DNA from: an uncultured Dehalococcoidia bacterium
Lineage (GTDB): Bacteria > Chloroflexota > Dehalococcoidia > Lucifugimonadales > GCA-2712585
Length of the DNA: 64,000 nt
NCBI GenBank assembly: GCA_958295715.1
Contig: OY282371.1
Coordinates: 1,063,183-1,127,182 of the forward strand
Direction of reading: 5' to 3'
Shown: positions 25,834 through 34,218 of the stretch, piece by piece
Position numbering within the stretch: position 1 is the first letter of the stretch
Layout: every line of letters begins with the position of its first letter
The notes under the pieces: model-generated
What the model was told of the DNA's origin: nothing
Database searches by the model: none
The model's input: the letters and a program-made list of their open reading frames with translations, nothing else
Made by a program: the position numbers and the translations under genes

Positions 25834-26023
25834 CTTGAACTCTCTGGTAAGGATGTATTATGGGCAGCGGCTCCACCTCGTCCAGCCCCGGCGGGTTCAA
25901 CTCGTCCAGCAACTCCTTGAGGGCGTTGATGTTGTGGGTCACCTCGGACAGATGCGGCTCTTGAAGGTCAAGCCCCGCCGCGCGGCCCAGGGACCTAACC
26001 TCCTCCCTGCTCAGGTCGGCCAT
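25820..26023 (-). CDS. GatC-like small subunit
   Basis: A 67-aa protein resembling GatC, the belt that stabilises GatA. It starts MADLSREEVRSLGRAAGLDL, continues with a helix HLSEVTHNINALKELLDELN, and ends in a proline-rich DEVEPLPII tail as in GatC. GatC is usually ~95 aa, so this is short. ATG 26023 has AGAGG upstream. Overlap with the amidase gene implies coupled translation. Confidence 0.75.
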   Translation of the reverse strand: MADLSREEVRSLGRAAGLDLQEPHLSEVTHNINALKELLDELNPPGLDEVEPLPIIHPYQRVQDEQG

Positions 26024-26099
26024 GCTTTCACCTCTCAACCTGCAAGCTGCGCCTATTGTCCCCTTGCGCGCCCCCCAAGTCAACGCCCCGGCCCTCCTG

Positions 26100-26108
26100 T
26101 GATATAAT
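26100..26108 (+). promoter_or_regulatory. Extended -10 promoter for the second LLM monooxygenase
   Basis: TGATATAAT, a perfect extended -10, about 75 bases before ATG 26184. No good -35 is visible. Confidence 0.55.
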
Positions 26109-26183
26109 GGCCTCGCCTGTCCCTTTAACGACGTGGAGTTTCCCGCCAAATTAGAGCTTTTTGGGACTGGGTGAGGAAGCTAA

Positions 26184-27221
26184 ATGCGGTTTGGACCCTT
26201 CGTTCTCCAGGTTAGCCCGGACCCGAGTCTGGACAGCCGTATCATCGACAGCTCCCTGAAGGAAGCGGAACTGGCCGACGCCCTGGGCTACGACGTCATT
26301 TGGCTGACGGAGCACTACTTCGGCGGCGACACCGTTTACGCCGACCCGGTGGTTTTTGGCGCCGCCGTAGCCGCTAGGACCAGCCGCATCAAGATAGGGT
26401 TCGCCGTTGTGCAGATGGCCTTCCACCACCCGGTGAAGCTGGCCGCCCAGACCGCCCTCCTCGACAACCTCAGCCACGGACGTCTCATCGTCGGCACGGG
26501 GCGAGGCTCGGCCTACAACGCCTACGAGTACATGGGCTTCGGCATCACCATTGAGGAGGGGCGCCGCCGCTTGGATGAAGCCGAGGACCTCCTCCTCAAG
26601 TCCTGGACTGAGCAGGACCTGGACTACCGCGGCGACTACTGGCAGGTGGCCTTCCCCATCATGCGCCCCCGGCCCTACCAGAAGCCCCACCCGCCCCTGG
26701 TGAGGGCCTGCATCGGCAGGGAGTCGATGCTGGTCATGGCGAGGGCCGGCCGCCCCGTGCTCATGGGCGTGGACAGCGTGGAGGAGACGGCCGACAGGCT
26801 GCGGCTGTACCGCGACACGATGCTTGACGCCGGTTTCAGCGAGTCCCACGTAGAGCGATGCCTGGACGAGACCTGGATTCGTCGCAGCGTTTACCTGGCG
26901 GACACCACCGAGCAGGCTTTAGAGGAAGCCGTCCCGGCCTTCCAGGCGGAGCGCAACCACATCAGCGAGGCCAGGGAGCGGTTCAATCCCAAGGAGTACC
27001 CGGACCCCATACCCACGCCGCCCTCCATATCAGCCATGCCGGAGCACTACCTCTTGGCGGGAAGCCCGAAATCCGTGGCTGAAAGCATAGCCGAACTCAG
27101 GGACCTTGGCGCTCGCAACGTGCTTTTGGGCATGGCCCCCAGCGACCTGCCTAGAGACAAGGTGGCCAAGTCCATGCGCCTGTTCGCCGAAAAGGTGTCC
27201 CCCCTGTTCCGGAGCGACTAG
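26184..27221 (+). CDS. LLM-class flavin-dependent oxidoreductase
   Basis: A 345-aa luciferase-like monooxygenase, a distant paralog of the enzyme at 17969. Landmarks: LGYDVIWLTEHYFGGDTVY with the active-site His, IKIGFAVVQMAFHHPVKLAA, GRLIVGTGRGSAYNAYEYMG. The C-terminal stretch LLAGSPKSVAESIAELRDLG is the usual barrel end. It needs reduced FMN from a partner not seen next to it. GAGGAAG precedes the ATG. Its last four bases overlap the convergent lhgO-like gene. Confidence 0.9.
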   Translation: MRFGPFVLQVSPDPSLDSRIIDSSLKEAELADALGYDVIWLTEHYFGGDTVYADPVVFGAAVAARTSRIKIGFAVVQMAFHHPVKLAAQTALLDNLSHGRLIVGTGRGSAYNAYEYMGFGITIEEGRRRLDEAEDLLLKSWTEQDLDYRGDYWQVAFPIMRPRPYQKPHPPLVRACIGRESMLVMARAGRPVLMGVDSVEETADRLRLYRDTMLDAGFSESHVERCLDETWIRRSVYLADTTEQALEEAVPAFQAERNHISEARERFNPKEYPDPIPTPPSISAMPEHYLLAGSPKSVAESIAELRDLGARNVLLGMAPSDLPRDKVAKSMRLFAEKVSPLFRSD

Positions 27222-28435
27222 CCCTTTAGCCCGAAGGACTTGCCCGCCCTTTCAGCGATGTGCCGCCCTATGGACAGGGATGACGTGGCCCCCGGCGACG
27301 GCGCGTTGAGGACGTGAATGGCCCCGCGGCTCTCCTCTATGCAGAAGTCGTCCAGCAAGGCCCCTTGCCGGCTCACCGCCTGGGCGCGGACCCCCGCCCC
27401 GCCCGGCGCCAGGTCCTCCGACCGTATCTCCGGCAGCAGCTTCCGCAGGTCTTTCACGAACACGCTCTTGACCAGAGAGCGGCGCATCTCTGCCAGCCCC
27501 ACCCTCCACGTCCGCAAGGTCATCCGCCAGAAGCCCACGTAGGCGAAGGTGCCGATGGCGTCCCTGGCGTTGACCACCGTCTTCCGGTACCCCTCCCTGC
27601 TCCAGGCGAGAACGGCGTTTGGCCCGGCCTCCACCTCGCCGTTTATGCCCCTGGTGTAGTGGACGCCCAGGAAGGGGAACCGGGGGTCGGGCGTTGGATA
27701 AATCATGCCCTTGACCAGCCCCCGGCTCTCCGGTCGCAGGGTGTAGTACTCGCCGCGAAAGGGCACAATGCGGACGTCCAGGTCCGCGCCCATCATCCGC
27801 GCCACCCTGTCGGCGTAGAGGCCGGCGCAGTTGATGACGTGTTTGGCCTCAATGGTCTCACCGCCGGTGTCCAGCTCCACCCCGCCGCCATTCCTGCCGA
27901 CCCGCCGCAACCTGCGACCCGTTAGAATCTCGCCGCCGCTCTCTTGAATGTCTTCAGCGTAGGCGTGGGCCACCCTGCGATAGTCCACCACCGCCGTCTT
28001 GGGAAGGCGCAGGGCCTTCACGCCCCGGACGTGGGGTTCAATCTCCGCCAGCCGTTCGGGGCCGATCATCTCCAACCCGTCGACCCCGTTGGCCCGGCCC
28101 CGGCGCCGCAGCTCCTCCAGCCGAGGCAACTCCGACTCGTCGGTGGCCACAATCACCTTGCCGCATTCGTCGTACTCAATGCCCTTTTCGTGGCAGTAGC
28201 TCTTGAGCATCTGCACGCCGCTCACGCAGAACCGCGCCTTCTGCGACCCCGGGCGGTAGTATACGCCGGAGTGGATGACGCCGCTGTTGTGTCCCGTTTG
28301 GTGAAGACCGACCTCAGTCTCTTTTTCCAGGACGGCTACGCGGGTCTTCGGGTAGAGTTGAATGACGTTGAGGGCCGCGGACAGCCCCACAATCCCCCCG
28401 CCTATGACCGCTATGTCCCAGGGCCGGGAGGTCAC
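27218..28435 (-). CDS. lhgO: L-2-hydroxyglutarate oxidase-like FAD enzyme
   Basis: A 405-aa FAD-dependent (DAO-fold) oxidoreductase. The dinucleotide motif is IAVIGGGIVGLSAA, followed by EKETEVGLHQTGHNSGVIHS, the LhgO hallmark with the flavin-site His. Also seen are INCAGLYADRVA and a C-terminal GGAGVRAQAV block. LhgO oxidises L-2-hydroxyglutarate to 2-oxoglutarate and feeds electrons to the quinone pool. The GTG at 28435 is chosen because longer readings lie inside the upstream gene. It is the last gene of a leftward operon beginning at 33230. The symbol is by family resemblance; the substrate is not proven. Confidence 0.82.
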   Translation of the reverse strand: MTSRPWDIAVIGGGIVGLSAALNVIQLYPKTRVAVLEKETEVGLHQTGHNSGVIHSGVYYRPGSQKARFCVSGVQMLKSYCHEKGIEYDECGKVIVATDESELPRLEELRRRGRANGVDGLEMIGPERLAEIEPHVRGVKALRLPKTAVVDYRRVAHAYAEDIQESGGEILTGRRLRRVGRNGGGVELDTGGETIEAKHVINCAGLYADRVARMMGADLDVRIVPFRGEYYTLRPESRGLVKGMIYPTPDPRFPFLGVHYTRGINGEVEAGPNAVLAWSREGYRKTVVNARDAIGTFAYVGFWRMTLRTWRVGLAEMRRSLVKSVFVKDLRKLLPEIRSEDLAPGGAGVRAQAVSRQGALLDDFCIEESRGAIHVLNAPSPGATSSLSIGRHIAERAGKSFGLKG

Positions 28436-28443
28436 ACCGCGAT

Positions 28444-29538
28444 TCAAGGGGGAGGGGCCAAAGTGAAGGGGATGCCCATTCCGGCGCAGGTGTCCCGGAA
28501 CCACCCTATCACGTCGCGGTGAAGGGGAATCCCGTTGGCCCGGCGGTCCTGCTCGGCCTCCCACTCCATCTGCCCGGCCACCAGCACCCGTTCGTGGCCC
28601 GGCGCGGGCGGAGTGGCCTTGAGGGCGCGCAGCCACTCGTCCATCATGCCCTTGAACTGGGCCGCGTCCAAGAACGCCTCTATGTTATAGGCCCCCACAA
28701 AGTGGGCGACGGTGTCGGCGCTCCGCACGGCCCCGTAGCCGCTTCCCGACAGACCGCCGCAGAGGATGTCCACCACGCAGGCCAGCCCGTAGCCCTTGTG
28801 GGCCCCGGTCTGAGGGATGCCGCCCAGGGGCAGAAGCTGGTACCCGTCCCGCGGGGGCGCCGGCCCCGGCTCCATGACGGGCGTTCCCCTTTCGTCGCCT
28901 ATCCAGCCGGGGAAGATGTCGCCCCCCAACCGCCGGATGATGTCAATCTTGTTGTCGGGGACAACGCTGGTGGCGGCGTCGAACACGAAGGGCGGCTCCT
29001 CTCCCGCCGGGGCCGCCACCGCGATGGGGTTGGTGCCCAGGCGAACCCGGCTGCCAAGGGACGGCAGCACCGTTGGCCGCACGCTGGACATGCAAACGCC
29101 TATCATGTCGTGCTCCAGGGCCAGCATGGCGTGGTAGACGGCCATCCCCAAGTGGCGGCAGTTGCCCACCGTCACCATCCCCGTTCCCACCTGCTTGGCC
29201 TTGGCGATGGCTATCTCCATGGCCTTGGGAACCACCATTATGCCCAGGCCCCTGTCGGCGTCCACCGTTGCGGTTCCCGGCGTTTCGCGGGTTATTCGCC
29301 ACTGGGGGCGGGGGTTCATAACGCCGCTCTTGTACCGCTCCACGTACCGCTCCAGCATGTTGGAGACGCCGTGGCTCTCCACCCCCATCAGGTCGGCCTT
29401 CACCAGAACGTCGGCGCCTACGCGGGCATCCTCCTGAGGAACGCCGGCCGCCTCGAAAATCCTCTCCACGGTGGCGCGCAAGGCCCCGGGTTCCACTCGA
29501 ACCACGGCGTTTTCCCGTGACGACGCCTGCTTGCTCAA
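28444..29538 (-). CDS. Malate/L-lactate dehydrogenase (type 2) family protein
   Basis: A 364-aa NAD(P)-dependent 2-hydroxyacid or imine reductase of the Ldh_2 fold. Seen: KADLMGVESHGVSNMLERYV with the catalytic His, the CRHLGMAVYHAMLALEHDMI block, LGTNPIAVAAPAG, and GAHKGYGLACVVDILCGGLSG. A TTG start at 29538 has AGGAGAGG ~7 bases upstream. Position between a propeller and lhgO hints at a 2-hydroxyacid substrate related to 2-hydroxyglutarate. A paralog (351 aa) lies at 59708-60763. Confidence 0.88.
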   Translation of the reverse strand: MSKQASSRENAVVRVEPGALRATVERIFEAAGVPQEDARVGADVLVKADLMGVESHGVSNMLERYVERYKSGVMNPRPQWRITRETPGTATVDADRGLGIMVVPKAMEIAIAKAKQVGTGMVTVGNCRHLGMAVYHAMLALEHDMIGVCMSSVRPTVLPSLGSRVRLGTNPIAVAAPAGEEPPFVFDAATSVVPDNKIDIIRRLGGDIFPGWIGDERGTPVMEPGPAPPRDGYQLLPLGGIPQTGAHKGYGLACVVDILCGGLSGSGYGAVRSADTVAHFVGAYNIEAFLDAAQFKGMMDEWLRALKATPPAPGHERVLVAGQMEWEAEQDRRANGIPLHRDVIGWFRDTCAGMGIPFTLAPPP

Positions 29539-29557
29539 CGGTCCGGCCTCTCCTGGC

Positions 29558-30451
29558 TCAACGAATCCGGGCGAACTTCTGCACCCGCTGGCCCTCCAGG
29601 ACCTCGCTAACGTATATGTCGCCTTGGGCGCAGACCCATATGCCGTGGGCGCCCCAGAACTTGCCCGGCTCCCGGCTCCGCTCGTCGCCCCACCGGGCCA
29701 GCAGATTGCCCTCCAGGTCCAGGATGCTCACCCGGTCGCCCAACTCGGAGACGTACACCACCCCGTCAGGGTCTATGTATATGTCCGTGGGTTGTTGGAA
29801 CCCCGTCCAGGTGGCGCTATGCTCCCCGTCACCCGTGAACACCTGTATGCGGTGGTTCTCCCGGTCGCACACCAGGACCCGGCCCGCCGCGTCCACCCAC
29901 AGGCTGTGGGGAAGGTGAAACTCGCCAACGCCGTCGCCGGGAGTTCCCCACGACTTCAGAAGCTCCCCCTCGGCTGAGAACTTGTGGACGCGGCAGTTCC
30001 CGTACCCGTCGGCCACGTACACCTCGCCGGCGGGTCCCAAGGCGACTTTGGTTGGCAGATTGAAGGGGCCGGCCGCCCGTTTCACCACCCGCTCATCCTC
30101 ACCGTACCCCGTGTCGGAGGGCTGGTCGCGGTTGCCCAGGGTCATTAGAAGCTCACCCTCGGCTGAGCGCTTCTGGACGACGTGAGCGTCCCGGTCCGCC
30201 AGCCAGTACGTGTTGTCCGGGGCTATGGTGATGCCGTGGGGGTTGGCGAACGCGCCGCCGCCCCACGACCTGAGAAACTTGCCGTCCCGGTCGAAGACCT
30301 GCACGGGATGCGCGCTGCGGTTGAACAGATGCACCCGCCCCTCCGCGTCGGCGGCCACGCCCGCCACCTGGCCGAACTCGTAACCCTCCGGAAGCTGACC
30401 CCAACCCTCGGCGAGGCGATAGCTGAACCTTCCCGTTCCCACGTTAACCAT
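29558..30451 (-). CDS. NHL-repeat beta-propeller protein (PAL-like)
   Basis: A 297-aa six-bladed propeller, paralog of the one at 3101. The blade pattern is clear: GEVYVADGYGNCRVHKFSAE, then LKSWGTPGDGVGEFHLPHSL and VLVCDRENHRIQVF. ATG 30451 is chosen since GAGGAGG stands 6 bases before it; a TTG two codons upstream is worse. No export signal is seen. It lies in the pxpABC-lhgO operon. Confidence 0.85.
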   Translation of the reverse strand: MVNVGTGRFSYRLAEGWGQLPEGYEFGQVAGVAADAEGRVHLFNRSAHPVQVFDRDGKFLRSWGGGAFANPHGITIAPDNTYWLADRDAHVVQKRSAEGELLMTLGNRDQPSDTGYGEDERVVKRAAGPFNLPTKVALGPAGEVYVADGYGNCRVHKFSAEGELLKSWGTPGDGVGEFHLPHSLWVDAAGRVLVCDRENHRIQVFTGDGEHSATWTGFQQPTDIYIDPDGVVYVSELGDRVSILDLEGNLLARWGDERSREPGKFWGAHGIWVCAQGDIYVSEVLEGQRVQKFARIR

Positions 30452-30542
30452 GACCAACCTCCTCGCCTGGAATCGCCTACAAGAGGCCGCGGCGCGTTGG
30501 TAGTGTACTTTGGAACCCGCAGGCGGTCAACAGACCGGGCGG

Positions 30543-31730
30543 CTATCCGGCCTCCTCAACCTCGAAGGTGTAGGAGCGGCCATTGACGGTGACGGAAACG
30601 GTGCGGCTGGAAGCGGCCGTTCCCCTTCCTGAAGACCCGCGCCTAGCAGGGGCCGGCTCCTCGCCCACAATCTCAACCTCAAAGGTGTGGGAACGGCCGT
30701 TGATGGTGGCCGTGACGCTGCGACGCGGGGAAGCAGTCGCTGAAGGCTGAAGCCCGCCTGTGGCCTCTGCCTCCCCTTTGCTCCGGGCCACCTCTTCCTT
30801 GAACTCCTGAATATCCGCCTCCTGCTCCCGCAGGCGTTGGTGGGCCTCCTCCACCGTGACGGCGCGGAAGCTGACCTTGTCGCCGGGGAGGCTTTGGGCC
30901 AGCTTGCCCACGTCCACGCTGATGACCGTCGCTATCTTGGCGTATCCCCCCGTTGCCCCCCGGTCGGCCATCAGGACCACGGGAAGCCCGTCGCCGGTCA
31001 CCTGCACGGCTCCCAGGGGCGCGCCGTCGGAGATGATGTCCGCGCCGGCCTTGTGACTGATGACCGGGCCTTCCAGCCGGTATCCCATCCGGTCCGACTG
31101 CCGGCTCACCGTGTAGTCGGAGCTTAGAAACACGCTGACGCCCTCGGCCGTGAAGGCGTCGGCCTGAGGCCCCATGACCACGCGGAGCAGGTGCTGATGC
31201 TCCTTGTCAGGCAGCAACCGTTGAGGCAGCTTGGTCGCCTTGATGGGCCGCCCGGCCACGTCGGCGGCCGACGAAAGAATATCCCCCGGCTTCAGGGCGC
31301 GGCCTTCATAGCCCCCCAACTTGCCCCGAGCGTAGGTCGACCTGCTGCCCATGACCACCGGCGTTCCGATGCCGCCAGGAGCCGCCAGATAGCACTTGAC
31401 CCCCGTTTGAGGGCCGTCGAAGGACAGCAGGCTCCCTTTTCTCACCCTCAACCCGCTCCACGTGGATACGGGGTCCCCGTTCAGCCGGGGCCTCAGATTG
31501 GCGCCGGCCAGGGCGATGACCGTGTCCTCCAAGAACTTGAGCTTTGGCCCCACCAGGGTCATCTCCAAGGCCGCCGCCCCCTCCTCGTTGCCCAGCAGGA
31601 TGTTGGCCATTCGCAGGCCGTAGCTGTCCATGGCCCCCGACACCGGCACGCCGTATCGCTGGTACCCGTACCGGCCCAGGTCCTGCACCGTGGTGAAGAA
31701 CCCGCCCTCTACAACCTCTATAATCTCCAC
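30543..31730 (-). CDS. pxpC: 5-oxoprolinase subunit PxpC (KipA family) with a two-repeat C-terminal tail
   Basis: A 395-aa biotin-dependent-carboxyltransferase-domain protein. Together with PxpA and PxpB it hydrolyses 5-oxoproline to glutamate with ATP. Family features: VQDLGRYGYQRYGVPVSGAM at residues ~14-33, the NILLGNEEGAAALEMTL block, and a central DRGATGGYAKIATV. Beyond the normal end come a charged linker and two copies of an NGRSxTFEVE motif (ATINGRSHTFEVEIVGEE; SVTVNGRSYTFEVEEAG). These resemble the beta-strand that opens biotin carrier proteins such as the one at 35390. GTG 31730 starts 4 bases after the pxpB stop. Confidence 0.85.
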   Translation of the reverse strand: MEIIEVVEGGFFTTVQDLGRYGYQRYGVPVSGAMDSYGLRMANILLGNEEGAAALEMTLVGPKLKFLEDTVIALAGANLRPRLNGDPVSTWSGLRVRKGSLLSFDGPQTGVKCYLAAPGGIGTPVVMGSRSTYARGKLGGYEGRALKPGDILSSAADVAGRPIKATKLPQRLLPDKEHQHLLRVVMGPQADAFTAEGVSVFLSSDYTVSRQSDRMGYRLEGPVISHKAGADIISDGAPLGAVQVTGDGLPVVLMADRGATGGYAKIATVISVDVGKLAQSLPGDKVSFRAVTVEEAHQRLREQEADIQEFKEEVARSKGEAEATGGLQPSATASPRRSVTATINGRSHTFEVEIVGEEPAPARRGSSGRGTAASSRTVSVTVNGRSYTFEVEEAG

Positions 31731-31734
31731 GGCC

Positions 31735-32442
31735 CTAGCCCGTCGCCTGCGCCGCCGCGTCAATGGCTAAGGCGGCGTATTCCTGCTCATTGATGGGAAC
31801 GAACTGAATATAGTCGCCCTGCTCCACCAGGCACGGCGGCTCCCGGTTGGGGTCGAAGAGGGCCAAGGGCGTCCGGCCAATGAGCCGCCATCCCCCCGGC
31901 GTCTCCGTCGGATACACGCCGGTTTGCCTCTCCGCTATGCCCACGGACCCCGCCGGTATCACGGCGCGGGGCGTGGCTAGCCGGGGCGTCTCTATCCGCT
32001 CCGACATGCCCCCCAGATAGGGGAATCCTGGCGAGAACCCCAGCATGTACACCAGATAGCGGGTCTCCGAGTGAATGCGGACCACCTCCTCGGCGCTGAG
32101 ACCGTTGTGCTGGGCCACGTAGTCCAGGTCAGGCCCGGCCTCGCCGCCGTACAGCGTCGGTATCTCAACGCTCCGGGGCGTGGAGGGTTCCCCCTCCAGG
32201 GCCAGGGCTTCAAGGGCCGTTATCTCCTCCTGGAGCCGCGACAGGTCAGCCACCAGAGGGTTGTACTGGACCAGTATGGCCCTGTAGGAGGGAACCAGGT
32301 CCATTATCCCGTCCAAGCCCCGCTCCTCTATGGCCACGAGGAGGTCGTGGACGGCTTGGTTCACCCTGGGGTCGATGCCGGCTCCCAACTCCACCGAAAA
32401 GGCGCAGTCACCGGCGGGCAGAAAGCGAGGCGCTTGGTACAT
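31735..32442 (-). CDS. pxpB: 5-oxoprolinase subunit PxpB (KipI family)
   Basis: A 235-aa protein of the allophanate-hydrolase-subunit-1 type. Signatures: FLPAGDCAFSVELG at the N-terminus, YMLGFSPGFPYLGGM, PRAVIPAGSVGIAERQTGVY, and the final TPGGWRLIGRTPLALFDPNR. It forms the PxpBC complex that handles the phosphorylated intermediate. It sits between pxpA (24-base gap) and pxpC (4-base gap). The Shine-Dalgarno is weak, so translation may depend on coupling with pxpA. Confidence 0.92.
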   Translation of the reverse strand: MYQAPRFLPAGDCAFSVELGAGIDPRVNQAVHDLLVAIEERGLDGIMDLVPSYRAILVQYNPLVADLSRLQEEITALEALALEGEPSTPRSVEIPTLYGGEAGPDLDYVAQHNGLSAEEVVRIHSETRYLVYMLGFSPGFPYLGGMSERIETPRLATPRAVIPAGSVGIAERQTGVYPTETPGGWRLIGRTPLALFDPNREPPCLVEQGDYIQFVPINEQEYAALAIDAAAQATG

Positions 32443-32465
32443 CTAATTACACCCTAATCCACACC

Positions 32466-33230
32466 CTACGCGATGCTGTTCATGGGGGCAATCTCCACCC
32501 CGGCGGCCTCCAGCCCCTCCCTGACGGCGCGGGCCATCTCGACGGCCCCGGGCGTGTCACCGTGGAGGCAGAGGCTGTCGGCGTGGATCTCTATCTCCTC
32601 GCCGGTTATGGCCGTGACCCTTCCCTCTGTGACCATCTTAACACTGCGGCGCACCACCTCGTCCACGTCATGGACCACCGCGCCGGCCTGGGAGCGAGGC
32701 ACGAGGGTTCCCTGGGCGGTGAAGGCGCGGTCGGCGAAGGCCTCTCTAGCCACCCGCAAGCCCATTTCGGAGGCCAGGTCCACCCACTGCGAGCCGGCCA
32801 AGGCCACCAGTATCATGTCCGCGTCCACGTCCAGAACGGCCTGGCAAATGGCCCGCGCCAGGGCTTCATCGGCCACGGCCATGTTGTACATGGCGCCGTG
32901 GGGCTTCACGTGTTGGAGCTTTTTGTTGGAAGCGAAGGCTTGCAGGGCGCCTATCTGGTAGGTGACGTCATTCCGGGCCTCCTCCGGACTCACGCTCATG
33001 TTGCGGCGGCCAAAGCCCATGAGGTCGGGGAAGCTGGGCTGAGCGCCAATCCCTACGCCGTGCCGCTCGGCAAGCTCGACGGTGGCGCGTATCCACATGG
33101 GGTCGCCGGCGTGGAAACCGCACGCTATGTTGGCCGAGGTGATGAACTTGATAACCTCGTCGTCGTAGCCCAACTTGTACATGCCGAAACTTTCGCCCAT
33201 GTCGCAGTTGAAGTCAATCTTGCCTGCCAT
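32466..33230 (-). CDS. pxpA: 5-oxoprolinase subunit PxpA (LamB/YcsF family)
   Basis: A 254-aa protein starting MAGKIDFNCDMGESFGMYKL, the diagnostic opening of LamB/YcsF. ANIACGFHAGDPMWIRATVE and VKPHGAMYNMAV carry the conserved metal/active-site His and Lys positions. Length is normal. GGAGGA precedes the ATG. It is the first gene of the leftward operon pxpA-pxpB-pxpC-NHL-Ldh-lhgO, with a promoter at 33290-33318. Confidence 0.95.
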   Translation of the reverse strand: MAGKIDFNCDMGESFGMYKLGYDDEVIKFITSANIACGFHAGDPMWIRATVELAERHGVGIGAQPSFPDLMGFGRRNMSVSPEEARNDVTYQIGALQAFASNKKLQHVKPHGAMYNMAVADEALARAICQAVLDVDADMILVALAGSQWVDLASEMGLRVAREAFADRAFTAQGTLVPRSQAGAVVHDVDEVVRRSVKMVTEGRVTAITGEEIEIHADSLCLHGDTPGAVEMARAVREGLEAAGVEIAPMNSIA

Positions 33231-33289
33231 GCTGACATTCCTCCGAGGGATGTATTGGCGGCGCCCCGCCCCGGCTTGCCGCCGCCATC

Positions 33290-33318
33290 ATTATAAGCGC
33301 AAGTGGATTTCCATGAAA
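33290..33318 (-). promoter_or_regulatory. Promoter of the pxpABC-lhgO operon
   Basis: On the minus strand TTTCAT, 17 bases, TATAAT. The transcript would start about 50 bases before the pxpA ATG. Confidence 0.55.
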
Positions 33319-33391
33319 GGGCATCTTTCCCTCGCTTACCCTCTCCCGTCAAGAGGGCTGAAAACAACCGGCGTTCCCGCCTCCCCTTCTC

Positions 33392-33745
33392 GTCATTCCC
33401 GTTTTTCCCTTTCCGTCATTCCCGCGTAGGCGGGAATCCATCCCTGGGCGGGGTTGGGTAACCTGTGTAAGCGGGAATCCAGGAACGCCTGTCTAAAAGC
33501 AATGCGTGGAACCTCCGATTTGCCCTCCCACCGTCCAATTTAGTGGCGGCGCCTCGCCCTCCCCACCCGGCGCAACGGGGAGAAGATGGATTCCCGTTTT
33601 CACGGGAATGACGGATAGGGGGCGGGAATGAGGAGAGGGGAGTGGCGGCAGGCGTGAGACGCGCCACAGCCTCCGGCGTCGGTCCTGCGATGCGGCCTTC
33701 CTGGATTCCCGTTTTCACGGGAATGACGGATAAGAGGGCGGGAAT
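33392..33745. repeat. Dispersed palindromic repeats (gap 33231-33890)
   Basis: Plain palindromes of both variants occur: CATTCCCGCGTAGGCGGGAA at ~33417, and two TTCCCGTTTTCACGGGAA hairpins at ~33592 and ~33706. The remaining ~145 bases before the next gene show nothing recognisable. Confidence 0.85.
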
Positions 33746-33890
33746 GCAGGCTTCTCTTTGACCGCAAGGGCCAGACGCAAGTGGGCGTCCGGTCTGCCCT
33801 GGCGCGGCAGCCATCAAGCGGCTATGGCGCTAACGGCGGCTCTCGTGTAGAATTCCTTGCGCCACATACTGAAGACGGAAAGACGCAGCC

Positions 33891-34151
33891 ATCAACTTCA
33901 GCGCCTCTGAAGCCCTAACCCTCACCCTAATCGGCATCGGCACGGCCTTCATACTGCTGGCCGTCCTGTCAATCTTCACCGCCGCCCTGCCATGGCAAAC
34001 GGGCCTTCTTTCCAAGGCGTTCTCCAAGACTCGAAGGGAGGACAGTGATAGGGACAAGGCCCTGGTGGCGGCCATAGCGGTTAACATAATACTGTCCCGG
34101 CCCGACGCCGCCGCCCGGAGCAAAGGGGAGGAAGGCGGCGCTGAGTCCTGA
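33891..34151 (+). CDS. OadG-like small membrane subunit, no canonical start codon
   Basis: An 86-codon frame reads INFSASEALTLTLIGIGTAF, then ILLAVLSIFTAALPW, ending KALVAAIAVNIILSRPDAA. This is the gamma-subunit pattern of sodium-pumping decarboxylases: one N-terminal membrane helix and a short charged tail. The frame is open only back to a TGA at 33870 and contains no ATG, GTG or TTG before the helix. The likely start is ATC 33891 after a GGAAAGACG stretch, unless a sequence error hides a normal codon. It precedes oadB, as in many oad operons. It would anchor the complex. Confidence 0.6.
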   Translation: MNFSASEALTLTLIGIGTAFILLAVLSIFTAALPWQTGLLSKAFSKTRREDSDRDKALVAAIAVNIILSRPDAAARSKGEEGGAES

Positions 34152-34218
34152 GCCAGTCAGCCCAGGGCCGGTTACAGCACAGTGAAGCAGCCCCCAGCCC
34201 CCCGAATCCCCCGAATCT

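Noticed and set aside
28436-28636. Longer start for the lhgO-like gene
   Set aside because: The extension is read out of frame through the end of the dehydrogenase gene and is Arg/Pro/Gly-rich.
33830-34123. Minus-strand 97-aa ORF opposite the OadG-like frame
   Set aside because: The plus-strand frame shows a membrane helix and operon position; the minus frame has no recognisable feature.
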